In this document: positions 23,508 to 33,519 of the stretch, piece after piece
Position numbering within the stretch: position 1 is the stretch's first letter
Layout: every line of letters begins with the position of its first letter
IMG/VR virus record: IMGVR_UViG_3300036832_000548
Span: 18,592-82,591 of that record
Source of the DNA: a virus
DNA length: 64,000 bases
Strand: one strand, 5' to 3'
Translations under genes and position numbers: made by a program
Notes under the pieces: model-generated
Databases searched by the model: none
Told to the model about the DNA's origin: nothing
What the model saw: the letters and a program-made list of their open reading frames with translations, nothing else

Positions 23508-24904
23508 CGATCCAATCAGTCACAGTCGTAAACGGCAGCGCCGGCAACATCGGCCCTCCTGGCCCTCCTGGTCCGAGTTATAACGGAAGCAGCACTTCAC
23601 CCTTCGTCATTGGCGTTGGTCCAAAAACTTTCATCACGCAACCCAATCTCGCATACCTGCCGGGGAGCAGAGTGCGTTTCTCATCGGCGGCGTTGCCAAT
23701 CGATGATTGGATGGAAGGTGTCGTCAATTCTTATTCTGCTGGCGTCATGCTGGTCACGATTGATCTAATTAGTCAGACACGGGACTCGAACAGTCATAGT
23801 GACTGGAATTTGACCGCTGCAGGACATCCCGGCGCACAAGGCAATCCCGGCGCGCAAGGTGTGGCTGGTCGTCCGGGTAATGTCATCTGGCAAGGAGTAG
23901 CCGCGCCGACAGGGAGTGCTCCGGCATCGCCCGTCGATGGTGACTATTATCTTCAAAACAATCCGGCTGTGCCGGGATCAGCGGCATATCTGTGGGGGCC
24001 ATATAATCATGCCGCCACGCCGTCGTGGGGCGCGTCTGGTTTGTTGCTTGCGGTTGGACCGCCCGGACCCATGGGACCTACAGGGGCGACTGGGGCGACC
24101 GGGGCGACTGGGCCTCAGGGATCTATCGGACCAGCGGGGCCTCAAGGTGTGCCGGGGCCATCCGGGAACCAAGGACTTCAAGGAAATCCTGGAGCAGGAT
24201 ATGGTGGCTTCTCCACAACATCAGCAACAGTCGGAATAGGAACATTCACGTTCATTTTGACTACGGCTGGATATGCTTATGTTGTTGGATCACGCATCCG
24301 CGCGACTTCGCAATCAAGCAATGAATGGATGGAAGGCGTTGTCACCAACTACACCGGTACGACCCTGGCGTTTACTGCCGATCTTGTTTCTGGTTCCGGG
24401 ACACACGCTGACTGGAATATCAGTATCGCTGGCCAACAGGGTCAGCAAGGCATCCCAGGACCTGCGGGAGCTGGCAGTGGCGACATGCTCCGCAGCAATA
24501 ATCTCTCAGATGTTTTGAGCGTTTCGACTGCGCGCAACAATCTCGGCCTCGCTGCCGTCGCTAACAGCGGTTCGTATGCGGATCTATCCGGCAAGCCACT
24601 GCCGCCAACGCAGCGCAGCGTCACGGCCTCACCAATCTCGCTCGTGGCAAATGATGAGATTATCAACTGCAACATCACGAGCGGTACGGCTTCATGCAAC
24701 TTGCCATCTGCCGCCACGCGCGCGGGCAGAGCACTCGTCTTCAAGGACGTTGGCGGGCAATTCTCCAACCATCCGCTGACGCTTACTTGCGCTGGCTCAG
24801 AAAGAATGGACGGGCTCGGCGGCATTACGCTCAACACCAACTATCAGTTCCTGCGGCTCGTACCCGCCAATGATGGGGTGAACACAGGATGGTCACTGCA
24901 ATAA
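23504..24904 (+). CDS. Collagen-like tail fibre
   Basis: This 466-residue protein has an early GPPGPPGP, then two copies of an SRVRFSS/SRIRATS...DDWMEGVV/NEWMEGVV beta module that flank Gly-X-Y repeats. The main collagen-like run (about 186-232) contains GPMGPTGATGATGATGPQ. The C-terminal 95 residues (from RSVTASPISLV, through VFKDVGGQFSNHPLT, to the end) are closely similar to the protein at 30329. Collagen-like stretches stiffen phage fibres. Confidence 0.8.
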   Translation: MTIQSVTVVNGSAGNIGPPGPPGPSYNGSSTSPFVIGVGPKTFITQPNLAYLPGSRVRFSSAALPIDDWMEGVVNSYSAGVMLVTIDLISQTRDSNSHSDWNLTAAGHPGAQGNPGAQGVAGRPGNVIWQGVAAPTGSAPASPVDGDYYLQNNPAVPGSAAYLWGPYNHAATPSWGASGLLLAVGPPGPMGPTGATGATGATGPQGSIGPAGPQGVPGPSGNQGLQGNPGAGYGGFSTTSATVGIGTFTFILTTAGYAYVVGSRIRATSQSSNEWMEGVVTNYTGTTLAFTADLVSGSGTHADWNISIAGQQGQQGIPGPAGAGSGDMLRSNNLSDVLSVSTARNNLGLAAVANSGSYADLSGKPLPPTQRSVTASPISLVANDEIINCNITSGTASCNLPSAATRAGRALVFKDVGGQFSNHPLTLTCAGSERMDGLGGITLNTNYQFLRLVPANDGVNTGWSLQ

Positions 24905-25692
24905 GACTGCTCATCATCTTCGCAGCTCTGCTGCTTGGCCTCGATAGGGCGCAGGCGCAGTGCTCAGGCCAACCTAGCGCCAATCAATTCTGTGCTGGCC
25001 CGAGCTCAGGCGGCTCCGGTTTGCCAGGCTGGCGTGCGATGGTTGGCGCGGATCTGCCGACACCGATCAGCGCGCCGATCCAAGTGAACACGACAGTGAT
25101 CACCGGCGGCACGTCGGGCCGCACTCCGTACAACAATGCGGGGGTATATGGCGAATTCGTCATGGGCGGCGATTGTAGCCTCGCTGTGCCTAGCATTACT
25201 TGCACCAAGACGGGCGGCGCGGCATTCGTCGCATCAGCAACGACTGACGCGACCAACGCCAGCAACATCGGCACCGGCACGCTCGCCACGGCGCGGCTCA
25301 ACACGGCGGCAGCTGCGGATTTCGAGGCTGGCACTGCCGGTAAGGTTCTAGTCGCAGATCAGGTGTTTACTACCGAAGCAACGGTCGTGGCAGCGGCGAC
25401 CACAACTCTCAACTTTAGCAACTTCATCAACGTCCAAGTCACGATGGGTGCGTCGATCACGACGCTGAATTTTTCAAACGTCAAAGCCGGTCAGGCTGGA
25501 CTGATACGATTCGTGCAAGGAGCATCGGGCGGCCCATACACAATCCCGGCGACGATAAATTCAACATTAAAATGCGCGGGAGCGTGTAACTATACGCTAT
25601 CAACGGCAGCGAGCGCAGTCGATATCATTGGCTACACTTGTCTCTCGGCCACGTATTGTGTTGGTGGCGCATTGCTTAAGGACGTGAAATGA
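24889..25692 (+). CDS. Secreted fibre-region protein
   Basis: The 267-residue product starts MVTAIRLLIIFAALLLGLDRA with a Sec signal peptide (cut likely after AQAQ), then a Ser/Gly/Thr-rich beta structure. It contains NIGTGTLATARLNTA, a segment common in phage tail proteins. It overlaps the collagen fibre end by 16 bp. Confidence 0.65.
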   Translation: MVTAIRLLIIFAALLLGLDRAQAQCSGQPSANQFCAGPSSGGSGLPGWRAMVGADLPTPISAPIQVNTTVITGGTSGRTPYNNAGVYGEFVMGGDCSLAVPSITCTKTGGAAFVASATTDATNASNIGTGTLATARLNTAAAADFEAGTAGKVLVADQVFTTEATVVAAATTTLNFSNFINVQVTMGASITTLNFSNVKAGQAGLIRFVQGASGGPYTIPATINSTLKCAGACNYTLSTAASAVDIIGYTCLSATYCVGGALLKDVK

Positions 25693-28652
25693 AAATGCGC
25701 TGGCGTTGGCTGCAAAATGTAGTGAGCGTCGCGGCGCTCTGCGGATTGTTTTCGCAGGGCGCGTTCGCGCAACTACCGGGGACGTTTCAGCCGCTCACTG
25801 CGGTGGCCGCTGGTGGTGGTGTCCAAGATTGTATTGGTGGGACTATCACCTATAACGCCGGACAAACGATACACACGTTCACGAATGCTGGAAGCAATGA
25901 TTTCGCATGTGCGTCCGCGCGAACCGTAAACTATTTGGTCGTTGCGGGCGGCGGTGCCAGTGGCGGTGCACAAAATGCAGGCGGTGGCGGTGCTGGAGGG
26001 ATGCTGACTGGCACTGGCACAATTCCTATTGGAACAAGTCAGGTCGTGGTTGGGGCAGGCGGCATCGCTGCCGTAGGGTTAACGAAAGGATCGAGCGGCG
26101 GCAATTCGCTGATACTAACACCGGGCGGTGCTGGATCGTGGTTTGGCATAATGCCAAGTCTATCACTTTCTAGCTTCGGGTCAGGGAGTGCCGGGTTCGA
26201 ATATCGCAGCCGCATCAATACGGCGGCATATGTAGGGGCACCTGTGCTAGGATCGCAACTGCGGATAACAATCGGTCAAGGTGCTAGTAGCCGCGCACTA
26301 TTCAATGCGATGTATTGCGGTCATGCGGCAGCGGCAAGCCCCAACTTAAATTACGATGGCAATCAGGTTCAGATCAAATGGGCAGGTGCCGCAAGCCCAT
26401 CTGGCGGCGTCCCAACCGGCTCGATTGTTTCCGATCCAGTCACCTTCGCGTTTTCCGGCAGCAAGGATTTAATCTGTGCAACAAATTGGAATGACAATTC
26501 TATTACTGGAAATGAAACGGCTGGCACTAATATCGTTGGTACTAATTGCTCAGGTGCGAATGCTGGCAACACGACATCGCCCTGCGCAACTGGTACTGCT
26601 CAGTACTGGCTGGTTCCGATTTTGCAGATCGAGGCCTTCGCCGCTGGCACGATTCTCGCGCAATCCACGGGTGGTGGAGGCGGCGGCGTCAACTCAGGAG
26701 GCTTGCAAGTTGGTCTCAACGGTGGGTCAGGTGGTGGTGGTAGTGGTGCCGCAACGGCGGCAGGGACTGGGATAGCTGGACAGGGTCACAACGGTGCATT
26801 TGCTGGCAGTGGTGTTAATTCTGGCAGCGGTGGTGGCGGGGCTGGTGCCGTTGGTGTTGTGGCTGTCGATCCTAACGGCGGCAACGGCGGCGCTGGTCTC
26901 TCGTCATCAATAACTGGCACATCGGTTTGCTACGCGGGCGGCGGTGCCGGCGGGCCGTGGACCGGTGTTGCGGGAACGGCCACTTGCGGCGGCGGCAACG
27001 GCGGAAGCTATTCGCCCTCGACCGCTTGCACGGTAGGAACACCAAACACTGGCGGCGGGGGCGGCGGCGGTAATGGCACCGGCGGCTCGTGCACTGGTGG
27101 AAGCGGCATCGTTGTCATCAGCTATCCGTCGTCTGGCGTGCCGTACGTGAATTGCATAGGCGGCACGATCACGACTTCCGGCGCGAACACTGTCCATACG
27201 TTCGCAACAGCCGGCACCTTCAGTATTAGCTGCGGAACGGGCAAGACAATTAACTATTTGATTGTTGCTGGCGGCGGTGCTGGTGGTGCTAATTCTGGCA
27301 GTGCAAGTGCTTCACCTGGCGCTGGTGGAGCAGGCGGATTTTTAACTGCTTCAGGCACATTCCTACCGGCTGGGGCGTCGTCTGTTGTTGTTGGAGCTGG
27401 GTCACCTGCGCCTACAGCTTATAATGTTGCGCCTTGCAATACGACTGGCACAGCAGGTAATTCATCAATTGGACCTATCGCAACCGCCATCGGCGGGGGC
27501 AACCCCGGTTGTAATCAATTTGCTGGTTCCAATGGTGGCTCGGGCGGCGGCAGTTCCTATGGTTACACCGTCGGGCTAGGTACTAGCGGACAAGGCAACA
27601 ATGGCGGAAAAGGCTTTGTGGCAGCACCTGGGGGCGGCGGCGGTGGTGGTGGTTGCGGCGCTATAGGCGTGGATGCTCTCACTGGCACTGTTGCCGGCAA
27701 TGGTGGGACTGGTTGCACCAGTTCGATCACTGGAACATCGGTTTGCTATTCCGGTGGCGGCGGCGGCGGCATTACGGGAGTTGGAACGCCGGGAACTGCA
27801 ACGTGCGGCGGCGGCAATGCCGGGGCCTCGGGTGGCGTCAACGTCGGAACTGCTGGGGTTAATGGAACTGGAGGCGGTGGCGGTGCCAGCAGTACAAATG
27901 CTGCAGCTCTTGGCGGATCAAAAGGTGGGGATGGAATTGTTGTCATCTCGTATGTCACAGGCTCCACGACGCCGCCACCACCTGTTCCTAATCTGACGCT
28001 TTTCGCTAATCCGGGGAAGAGTACTCAAACCACCACAGTCATTACAGCAACCACGACTGCGCCGATAGTTGCTGGCAACTTGGCCATCGTCGCATTTGGG
28101 AATGCGAGCAACAACGGCGCCGCAACAGTGTCAGTGTCGGATGGCACCAACAGTTACACAAAAGCAAAGAACCAAGGCACAGCGACGACAAATTATGCCG
28201 AGGTCTGGTACAAAGCCAATGCCGCTGCCGTGCCGAGTGGATCAACGATTTCTGTCACATACGCCAGTGCTCCCGGTGGAGCACCCTATGAGCGCCAAGT
28301 CATCATCGGTGCGCAGTCGCTAAATGTCATTACGACTTCGCCGCTGGATCAGACGGCGGGTGCGAACGGGACTGGCAGCACAGTGTCAGTGTCTATACCG
28401 GCACTCGCGCAGGCATCCGAGGTGATTGTTTGTATGTGGTGGGTAAATCAACCGGGCAGTCCTAGTTCATTGACTGCCTCTGGACCTGGCTTTACCAATG
28501 TAGCGACCGGATTTGATGCCACCAACTATCCAGATGGCTGGTCGCTCGACCAGAAGGTCACACAGAGCACTGCTGCGGTGACCTACAATCCAACTTGGAG
28601 CTCTGGTAACTCGGGCGCGCCGGCAGCGTGCGCCACGTTCAAGGGCATCTGA
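25689..28652 (+). CDS. Large glycine-rich secreted adhesin
   Basis: This 987-residue protein carries a signal peptide (about 1-27, ending GAFAQ). Two related glycine-rich domains each start with CIGGTIT, then VNYLVVAGGGA or INYLIVAGGGA, and continue for 200-300 residues with GGGxGG stretches. The composition resembles the polyglycine-rich receptor-binding tips of T-even gp38 adhesins. The C-terminal 200 residues form a Thr/Ser-rich beta domain. A signal peptide on a tail-type adhesin is unusual. Confidence 0.7.
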   Translation: MKMRWRWLQNVVSVAALCGLFSQGAFAQLPGTFQPLTAVAAGGGVQDCIGGTITYNAGQTIHTFTNAGSNDFACASARTVNYLVVAGGGASGGAQNAGGGGAGGMLTGTGTIPIGTSQVVVGAGGIAAVGLTKGSSGGNSLILTPGGAGSWFGIMPSLSLSSFGSGSAGFEYRSRINTAAYVGAPVLGSQLRITIGQGASSRALFNAMYCGHAAAASPNLNYDGNQVQIKWAGAASPSGGVPTGSIVSDPVTFAFSGSKDLICATNWNDNSITGNETAGTNIVGTNCSGANAGNTTSPCATGTAQYWLVPILQIEAFAAGTILAQSTGGGGGGVNSGGLQVGLNGGSGGGGSGAATAAGTGIAGQGHNGAFAGSGVNSGSGGGGAGAVGVVAVDPNGGNGGAGLSSSITGTSVCYAGGGAGGPWTGVAGTATCGGGNGGSYSPSTACTVGTPNTGGGGGGGNGTGGSCTGGSGIVVISYPSSGVPYVNCIGGTITTSGANTVHTFATAGTFSISCGTGKTINYLIVAGGGAGGANSGSASASPGAGGAGGFLTASGTFLPAGASSVVVGAGSPAPTAYNVAPCNTTGTAGNSSIGPIATAIGGGNPGCNQFAGSNGGSGGGSSYGYTVGLGTSGQGNNGGKGFVAAPGGGGGGGGCGAIGVDALTGTVAGNGGTGCTSSITGTSVCYSGGGGGGITGVGTPGTATCGGGNAGASGGVNVGTAGVNGTGGGGGASSTNAAALGGSKGGDGIVVISYVTGSTTPPPPVPNLTLFANPGKSTQTTTVITATTTAPIVAGNLAIVAFGNASNNGAATVSVSDGTNSYTKAKNQGTATTNYAEVWYKANAAAVPSGSTISVTYASAPGGAPYERQVIIGAQSLNVITTSPLDQTAGANGTGSTVSVSIPALAQASEVIVCMWWVNQPGSPSSLTASGPGFTNVATGFDATNYPDGWSLDQKVTQSTAAVTYNPTWSSGNSGAPAACATFKGI

Positions 28653-28667
28653 GAATTCCATTGATGG

Positions 28668-29036
28668 ATGACGATGAGCACTTCCTTCCGCGAGGACTGG
28701 AAGGTCGGCAGCGCATTGCTCGCCGCGTTGTTGGCGCTTGGCATCATTGGCGCGGTCATCGTTTATTTAATGACTCCTGCGCCAGCACAACAAGTGTCAC
28801 CGCCGTCAGCAGATTTGTATGCCGACATTCCGTTCGATCCAAAGCTGTTGCAAATCGACAAGACGGCGCTGACTGAGGCATACCACGATCAGCTCAAGCA
28901 TCTATTTGACATCTGGCTCCGGGGACAGGCGCAGAGCACCAAGGAAATCACCACGGGGCTAAAGATCGCGCGGCGCGCATACGGCATTGCCGCTGGGCAG
29001 ATTGCCAAGCGCGAAGCAGAGGCCGGACTGAAATGA
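28668..29036 (+). CDS. Membrane-anchored hypothetical protein
   Basis: The 122-residue protein has one membrane segment (about 15-36, LLAALLALGIIGAVIVYLMT) followed by a Pro-rich stretch and a charged helix. Size and topology fit an inner-membrane spanin, but no second spanin gene overlaps it and no function is claimed. An alternative start is at 28674. Confidence 0.6.
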   Translation: MTMSTSFREDWKVGSALLAALLALGIIGAVIVYLMTPAPAQQVSPPSADLYADIPFDPKLLQIDKTALTEAYHDQLKHLFDIWLRGQAQSTKEITTGLKIARRAYGIAAGQIAKREAEAGLK

Positions 29037-29076
29037 GCATCGAGGGCGCATATGCCAAGGCAGAAGGAGAACGATG

Positions 29077-29454
29077 ATGGCTGTGAACTATTCCAATTCG
29101 ATCAAAGACCAAAGGATGACGGCAGCATTGAACGGCATCGACAACAATGCCGCGCCAGCCTACATCGAGATCTGCACGGCTGCGTTTGCCGCGGTGCTGG
29201 TGACGATCACGCTGGCCAAGCCAAGCTTCACTGAAGCCGCGCAAACGCTCACGATGGCGGGCGCGCCAAAGTCAGGCGTTGCTGGCGGGAACGGCACTGC
29301 TGCGGTCGCCCGTATCAAGGACGGCGGCGGCACGGTGCAGGTCAACAATCTGTCTGTTGGCACGTCAGGCTCTGACATCAATCTCAATAGCGTGGCTATA
29401 AGTTCTGGTCAGACCGTTACGCTTTCTTCGGGGACTGTGACCCACGCGCCGTGA
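29077..29454 (+). CDS. Fibre-region hypothetical protein
   Basis: This 125-residue protein starts MAVNYSNSIKDQRMTAALNGIDN after AAGGAGA. The middle (ITLAKPSFTEAAQTLTMAG) and the G/S/T-rich C terminus look like a small virion protein. No family was recognised. Confidence 0.6.
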   Translation: MAVNYSNSIKDQRMTAALNGIDNNAAPAYIEICTAAFAAVLVTITLAKPSFTEAAQTLTMAGAPKSGVAGGNGTAAVARIKDGGGTVQVNNLSVGTSGSDINLNSVAISSGQTVTLSSGTVTHAP

Positions 29455-29466
29455 TAGAGTTACCGA

Positions 29467-30168
29467 ATGGGCGAAACAAAAATAGAGCGTCACCGTCGTC
29501 AATGCCGCGAAGCTACACGCCGATGGCGCGCACGGCACAAAGCGGGCATGCCAAAGCGCATCATGCAGGCTGCACCGGAGGGAATCGCACTGTATCCGAT
29601 CCCCGGTTACAGCAATTACATGATTGATGATGATGGCATCTTATATTCGCGGTTACCATTTCACGCGCCGCGAATAGAAGATGGCAACTTTGTCCCGTGG
29701 CGCGTTGTCCCGCTGAATAGATCGTTAAGAAAAGGGGCGAATGGTCACAACTATTTCACGGTGAGAATACGCGCCGATGCTGAGAAAAAACGAAAGCGCG
29801 TCTTAGTGCATCGGCTGGCAGCACTGGCATTCCTTGGTCCGCGTCCGACCGGAATGTTTGTTGCGCATGAACAACTAGGATTTGAAAATAATTCGCGTGC
29901 TAATCTGTCCTACAAAACGCCTAAACAAAACAAAGCAGATGAGCTTAGAGACGGCACGCGCTATCAGGGCGAAGAGCATCATGAAGTGCGGATACATAAT
30001 GCCATCTGGCCGGAGCTAGTGGTTCGATGGAATGCGGGCATAGAACGTAAATCGGATATTTGTCGCGAGTACAAGATCAGCCATCAGGCCGTGAGGCGTC
30101 GATTGGCGCGTGAAAATCCATACAGCAGGCCGGACTTCGCGGGTGCATTTGAAGGATTAGTAACATGA
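29467..30168 (+). CDS. HNH homing-type endonuclease with NUMOD-like domain
   Basis: The 233-residue protein has a NUMOD4-like segment (IPGYSNYMIDDDGILYSR), then VLVHRLAALAFLGP and FVAHEQLGFENNSRANLSY, the HNH order of homing nucleases. A basic helix-turn-helix-like C terminus (SDICREYKISHQAVRRR) probably binds DNA. It sits inside a run of fibre genes and is likely a mobile insertion; the next gene overlaps it by ATGA. Confidence 0.75.
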   Translation: MGETKIERHRRQCREATRRWRARHKAGMPKRIMQAAPEGIALYPIPGYSNYMIDDDGILYSRLPFHAPRIEDGNFVPWRVVPLNRSLRKGANGHNYFTVRIRADAEKKRKRVLVHRLAALAFLGPRPTGMFVAHEQLGFENNSRANLSYKTPKQNKADELRDGTRYQGEEHHEVRIHNAIWPELVVRWNAGIERKSDICREYKISHQAVRRRLARENPYSRPDFAGAFEGLVT

Positions 30169-30332
30169 CGTTCGAACAAGAACTCAAGGCAGCAATCGAC
30201 CAACATCGCGGCGAAGGCTTCGAAAAGCTGCGGGCCGTAGTCGATGCGATCTTCGCCAAGCATGGTCGCGAGATCCCGCAACCGATCACCGGCACCATTG
30301 AGACAGTTGACCCTGGCGATAGGCTGCAATGA
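30165..30332 (+). CDS. 55-residue hypothetical protein
   Basis: Read from the ATG at 30165, the product starts MTFEQELKAAIDQHRGEGFEK, a short acidic helix pattern with no membrane segment. It overlaps the nuclease by ATGA and the next gene by ATGA. It was not obvious from frame length but fills the coupled gap. Confidence 0.5.
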   Translation: MTFEQELKAAIDQHRGEGFEKLRAVVDAIFAKHGREIPQPITGTIETVDPGDRLQ

Positions 30333-30736
30333 CTCAGCAAACGATCGGCATTGGTTCCGCGCCCAACGACGGCACCGGCGATCCGGTTAGAACTGCGTTC
30401 GACAAGTGCAATAAAAATTTCACTGAGCTCTATCAGACCCAGCGGCGCGTCACGTCCTCGCCCATCACGATTACATCGACTGATGCGATCATAAATTGCA
30501 ACATCAGCAGCGGCTCGCCTACTTGTACCTTGCCGCCATCCGCCTCGCGCGGAGGCCTGCCGCTCATCTTCAAGGATGTCGGGGGTCATTTCGCCGCTAA
30601 CAACCTGACCATCACTGCGGCAGCTAGCGAATTTATCGACGGGCTGACCACCATCGTACTCAGCACGAATTACCAGAGGCTGAAGCTGCTTCCAGTCAAT
30701 GACGGCGTTGGAGTGGGGTGGATCATTGACCAATGA
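30329..30736 (+). CDS. Small virion-like protein with collagen-fibre C-domain
   Basis: The 135-residue product starts MTQQTIGIGSAPNDGTGDPVRTA, a segment typical of phage tail-fibre N termini. Residues about 38-135 are closely similar to the C terminus of the collagen-like fibre at 23504 (shared FKDVGG, NTNYQFL-like TNYQRLKL and NDGV). The two probably share a fold or an assembly partner. Confidence 0.7.
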   Translation: MTQQTIGIGSAPNDGTGDPVRTAFDKCNKNFTELYQTQRRVTSSPITITSTDAIINCNISSGSPTCTLPPSASRGGLPLIFKDVGGHFAANNLTITAAASEFIDGLTTIVLSTNYQRLKLLPVNDGVGVGWIIDQ

Positions 30737-33519
30737 CATTCCCAACTGCCGATCTCACAACGATCACGGCAGACAGAACTGATTTCACTGCCGACGCTTC
30801 CGTTACGCTAACTGCCGACACGACGAAATTCACGGCGGATAGCACCAGCATATCCGCCGATATGATCATGCTGCCGGGTGCCGTGGGCACACTGGCGGCG
30901 ACGGAAGCGGCAGACGGCGCGACATTTGCTGGTGCGGTTGCGTGGCCGGTCATCACCGGCACGTTGGTCGCAACCGACGTTGCTGATGGCGCAGCATTCA
31001 GCGCAACGTCAGTCACGCTCGGGGCATTGGCGGCGACTGAGAGCAGCGACACTGCGGCATTTTCCGGTGCGGCGGCTACTCTTGGATCGCTAGCGGCGAC
31101 AGACGCTAGTGACGCCACGACGTTCGCCGGTCAAGTCGCTTGGCTCGGAACAATCGCCGCGACGGAAGGCGCGGATACCAGCACATTCTCTGGCATCATC
31201 GGATTGCTCGGCTCGCTGGCGGCTGAAGAGATCGATGATGCGGCAAGTTTCACCGGCTCTGCAGTTACGTTTGGATCGTTCGCTGCGAACGAGGCTATCG
31301 ATACCGCAGCGTTTGCTGGCACTGCCGTCACGCTCGGCAGCTTTGCGCTCACTGAAGATGTCGACACGGCGGATTTCGCGGGCGGTCTCGTTGGCCTCTC
31401 GACGCTGACGGCACAGGAAGGCCCGGATAGTGCTGCGGTCAGCGGCCAGGTCGAATGGTTCGTAACTCTAACGGCGACGGAAGGCGCGGATAGCGGTTCG
31501 TTTGCGGGTCTGACCGGTCTGCTTGGTTCGCTCGCGGCGACTGACGATCTCGATACGGCGGCAATCGACGGCGCGGTTGATTGGCAGCTCGAACTCGCGG
31601 CTGTTGAGGGCTCTGACGCTGCAGCGTTCAGCGGGCAGAGCGAATGGATCGCCACCCTAGCCGCGACTGAAGGCGCGGACGTTGCGGCCTTTGTCGTATC
31701 GTCAGCGTTCAGCGGCATCCTCGCCGCGACTGATGATCTCGACACCGCAGTGTTCAGCGGACTTGCTGGTGCGATCGGCCAGGTCGCGGCGGTCGAGGCG
31801 GGCGACAGCGCGTCGTTCAGCGGCCAAGTCGAAACCGTTGTGGCGCTGGCCGCGACGGAGGACGCAGATGCAGCCGCGTTCGCTGGCGAGCTGGTCTGGG
31901 CCGGGACGCTGGCAGCGGTTGAAGCCAGCGATATCGTGGCCTTCGCTGGCGGGATCTCAACGGCCGGCGCGTTGGCGGCGACTGAGGACATCGATACCGC
32001 AGCGTTCTCCGGTTCTGGCTATCTGATCTATGCCAGCCTCGCCGCCACAGACGCGGTCGATGCTGCGGCATTCAGCGGACTGGCTGGTGTGCTGGGATCG
32101 CTGACGGCGCTCGAGGGCGCTGATCAGGCGACGTTCGCGGTCACAGCCACATGGCTTGGCACGCTGGCCGCGACTGAGCGCGCTGACGACGCCTATTTCC
32201 CCGGCGAGTCGATTACGTTTGGCACGGTCGCCGCGACTGACGGGCAAGACGCGCCGTCCTTCAGCGGCACGGTCGCATGGCAAGGTGCCCTTGCTGCGGC
32301 AGAGATTGGCGACCGTGCGGGATTTGCCGGTCAAGCGGCCTTTCTAGCCACGCTGGCTGCAATCGAGCTGCCAGACGCCGCCAGCCTCACGGGCGCGGTA
32401 GCGTGGCTGGGCACGCTGGCCGCTCAGGAGGCGGCGACCGATACAGCCTCGATCCAGGGGCTTGTAAGCGCCTACGGTGCGCTAGCTGCCAACGAGGCAG
32501 GCGACAGGGCCAGCCTAACCGCCAGCGTGCAGACCCTCGGGTCTCTGGCAGCAACGGAACTCCGTGACACCGCTGCGTTCAGTTCGCAGGTCGGGGTCAG
32601 CGGAACCCTAGCGGCGAATGAGACCGCCAGCGACACTGCCAGTTTCGGGCTGTCTGCCCAAACGCTCGGTGTCATAAGCGCGATTGAAGCAGCCGGTGAT
32701 GCCGCCGCGTTCAGCGGGGAGGCTGGTCGCGTCGGCACGCTGGCCGCGACTGAGACGACGGTCGATGCCGCGCAGTTTCAGGGTCAAGTCGTTTGGGTCG
32801 CCACGCTGGCGGCGGTCGATGGTCCCGACAGCGCGCAGCTTGCGGGGCGCGTTACCTGGTTCGCCACTCTGGCGGCGAACGAAGGTCCTGACGCCGCCAG
32901 CTTCAGTGTCACCCTCGGATGGCTGGGTGCGCTCGCCGCGCATGAGGCGCCTGACAGCGCCAGCATCACGGCTGTTGCCCAGACGTTTGCAACGCTCGAG
33001 GCGGTCGAGCGTCCAGACAGCGCGGCGATATACGGCATAGCCGGCATAGTCGGTTCGCTCAATGCGCACGAAGCGCCCGACACATTTCAGGCCAGCGCGG
33101 TGGCCGGCGCGATCGGCGCGCTCGCCGCGCTCGAGGCACCGGATCGCGCGAGCTTCACGTCAGCTGACGTTCAGACGGTTCAGTTCGTTGCAAGGAAAAT
33201 CCCGCTCGATGTCACGGTCACCGTCAAGCCACGGATTGTCGCCGTCGTCAGGCAGGTCGACACGGCGTGGCAAACCAATGTCACAGCGTCAGGCTATAGC
33301 GATGCTGTTCAAAGCAAGCAAACGCGCATCACGGCGACCAATCGGCAGACTGAGTTTACTGGCCAGAGCACGCCGCTCGATAATGTTATTACGTTCAAAC
33401 CAAGCGGCCTGAGTTCTACAAGCAAAAAGATCGGCGCAACTGCCGACATGAAGATCACTGCATCTGGCTATCAGGCGACGGCGCAAGGCAAGCGGACGGG
33501 GTGGAAAGGAAAGCCATGA
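30733..33519 (+). CDS. Repeat protein, about 36 units of 21 residues
   Basis: The 928-residue product consists from about residue 52 to 815 of some 36 imperfect repeats of roughly 21 residues of the form LAATEGxDTAAFSGxVxWxGT. The repeats are Ala/Asp/Thr-rich with no Cys. The last 100 residues (from KIPLDVTVTVKP) are a distinct Lys-rich beta domain. Such a repeat array could make a long beta-rich fibre or a calcium-binding rod. It follows other fibre genes. Function and target are unknown. Confidence 0.7.
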   Translation: MTFPTADLTTITADRTDFTADASVTLTADTTKFTADSTSISADMIMLPGAVGTLAATEAADGATFAGAVAWPVITGTLVATDVADGAAFSATSVTLGALAATESSDTAAFSGAAATLGSLAATDASDATTFAGQVAWLGTIAATEGADTSTFSGIIGLLGSLAAEEIDDAASFTGSAVTFGSFAANEAIDTAAFAGTAVTLGSFALTEDVDTADFAGGLVGLSTLTAQEGPDSAAVSGQVEWFVTLTATEGADSGSFAGLTGLLGSLAATDDLDTAAIDGAVDWQLELAAVEGSDAAAFSGQSEWIATLAATEGADVAAFVVSSAFSGILAATDDLDTAVFSGLAGAIGQVAAVEAGDSASFSGQVETVVALAATEDADAAAFAGELVWAGTLAAVEASDIVAFAGGISTAGALAATEDIDTAAFSGSGYLIYASLAATDAVDAAAFSGLAGVLGSLTALEGADQATFAVTATWLGTLAATERADDAYFPGESITFGTVAATDGQDAPSFSGTVAWQGALAAAEIGDRAGFAGQAAFLATLAAIELPDAASLTGAVAWLGTLAAQEAATDTASIQGLVSAYGALAANEAGDRASLTASVQTLGSLAATELRDTAAFSSQVGVSGTLAANETASDTASFGLSAQTLGVISAIEAAGDAAAFSGEAGRVGTLAATETTVDAAQFQGQVVWVATLAAVDGPDSAQLAGRVTWFATLAANEGPDAASFSVTLGWLGALAAHEAPDSASITAVAQTFATLEAVERPDSAAIYGIAGIVGSLNAHEAPDTFQASAVAGAIGALAALEAPDRASFTSADVQTVQFVARKIPLDVTVTVKPRIVAVVRQVDTAWQTNVTASGYSDAVQSKQTRITATNRQTEFTGQSTPLDNVITFKPSGLSSTSKKIGATADMKITASGYQATAQGKRTGWKGKP

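Noticed and set aside
31131-31991. 286-residue minus-strand ORF
   Set aside because: It is antisense to the repeat protein. The repetitive code keeps the other strand open by chance.
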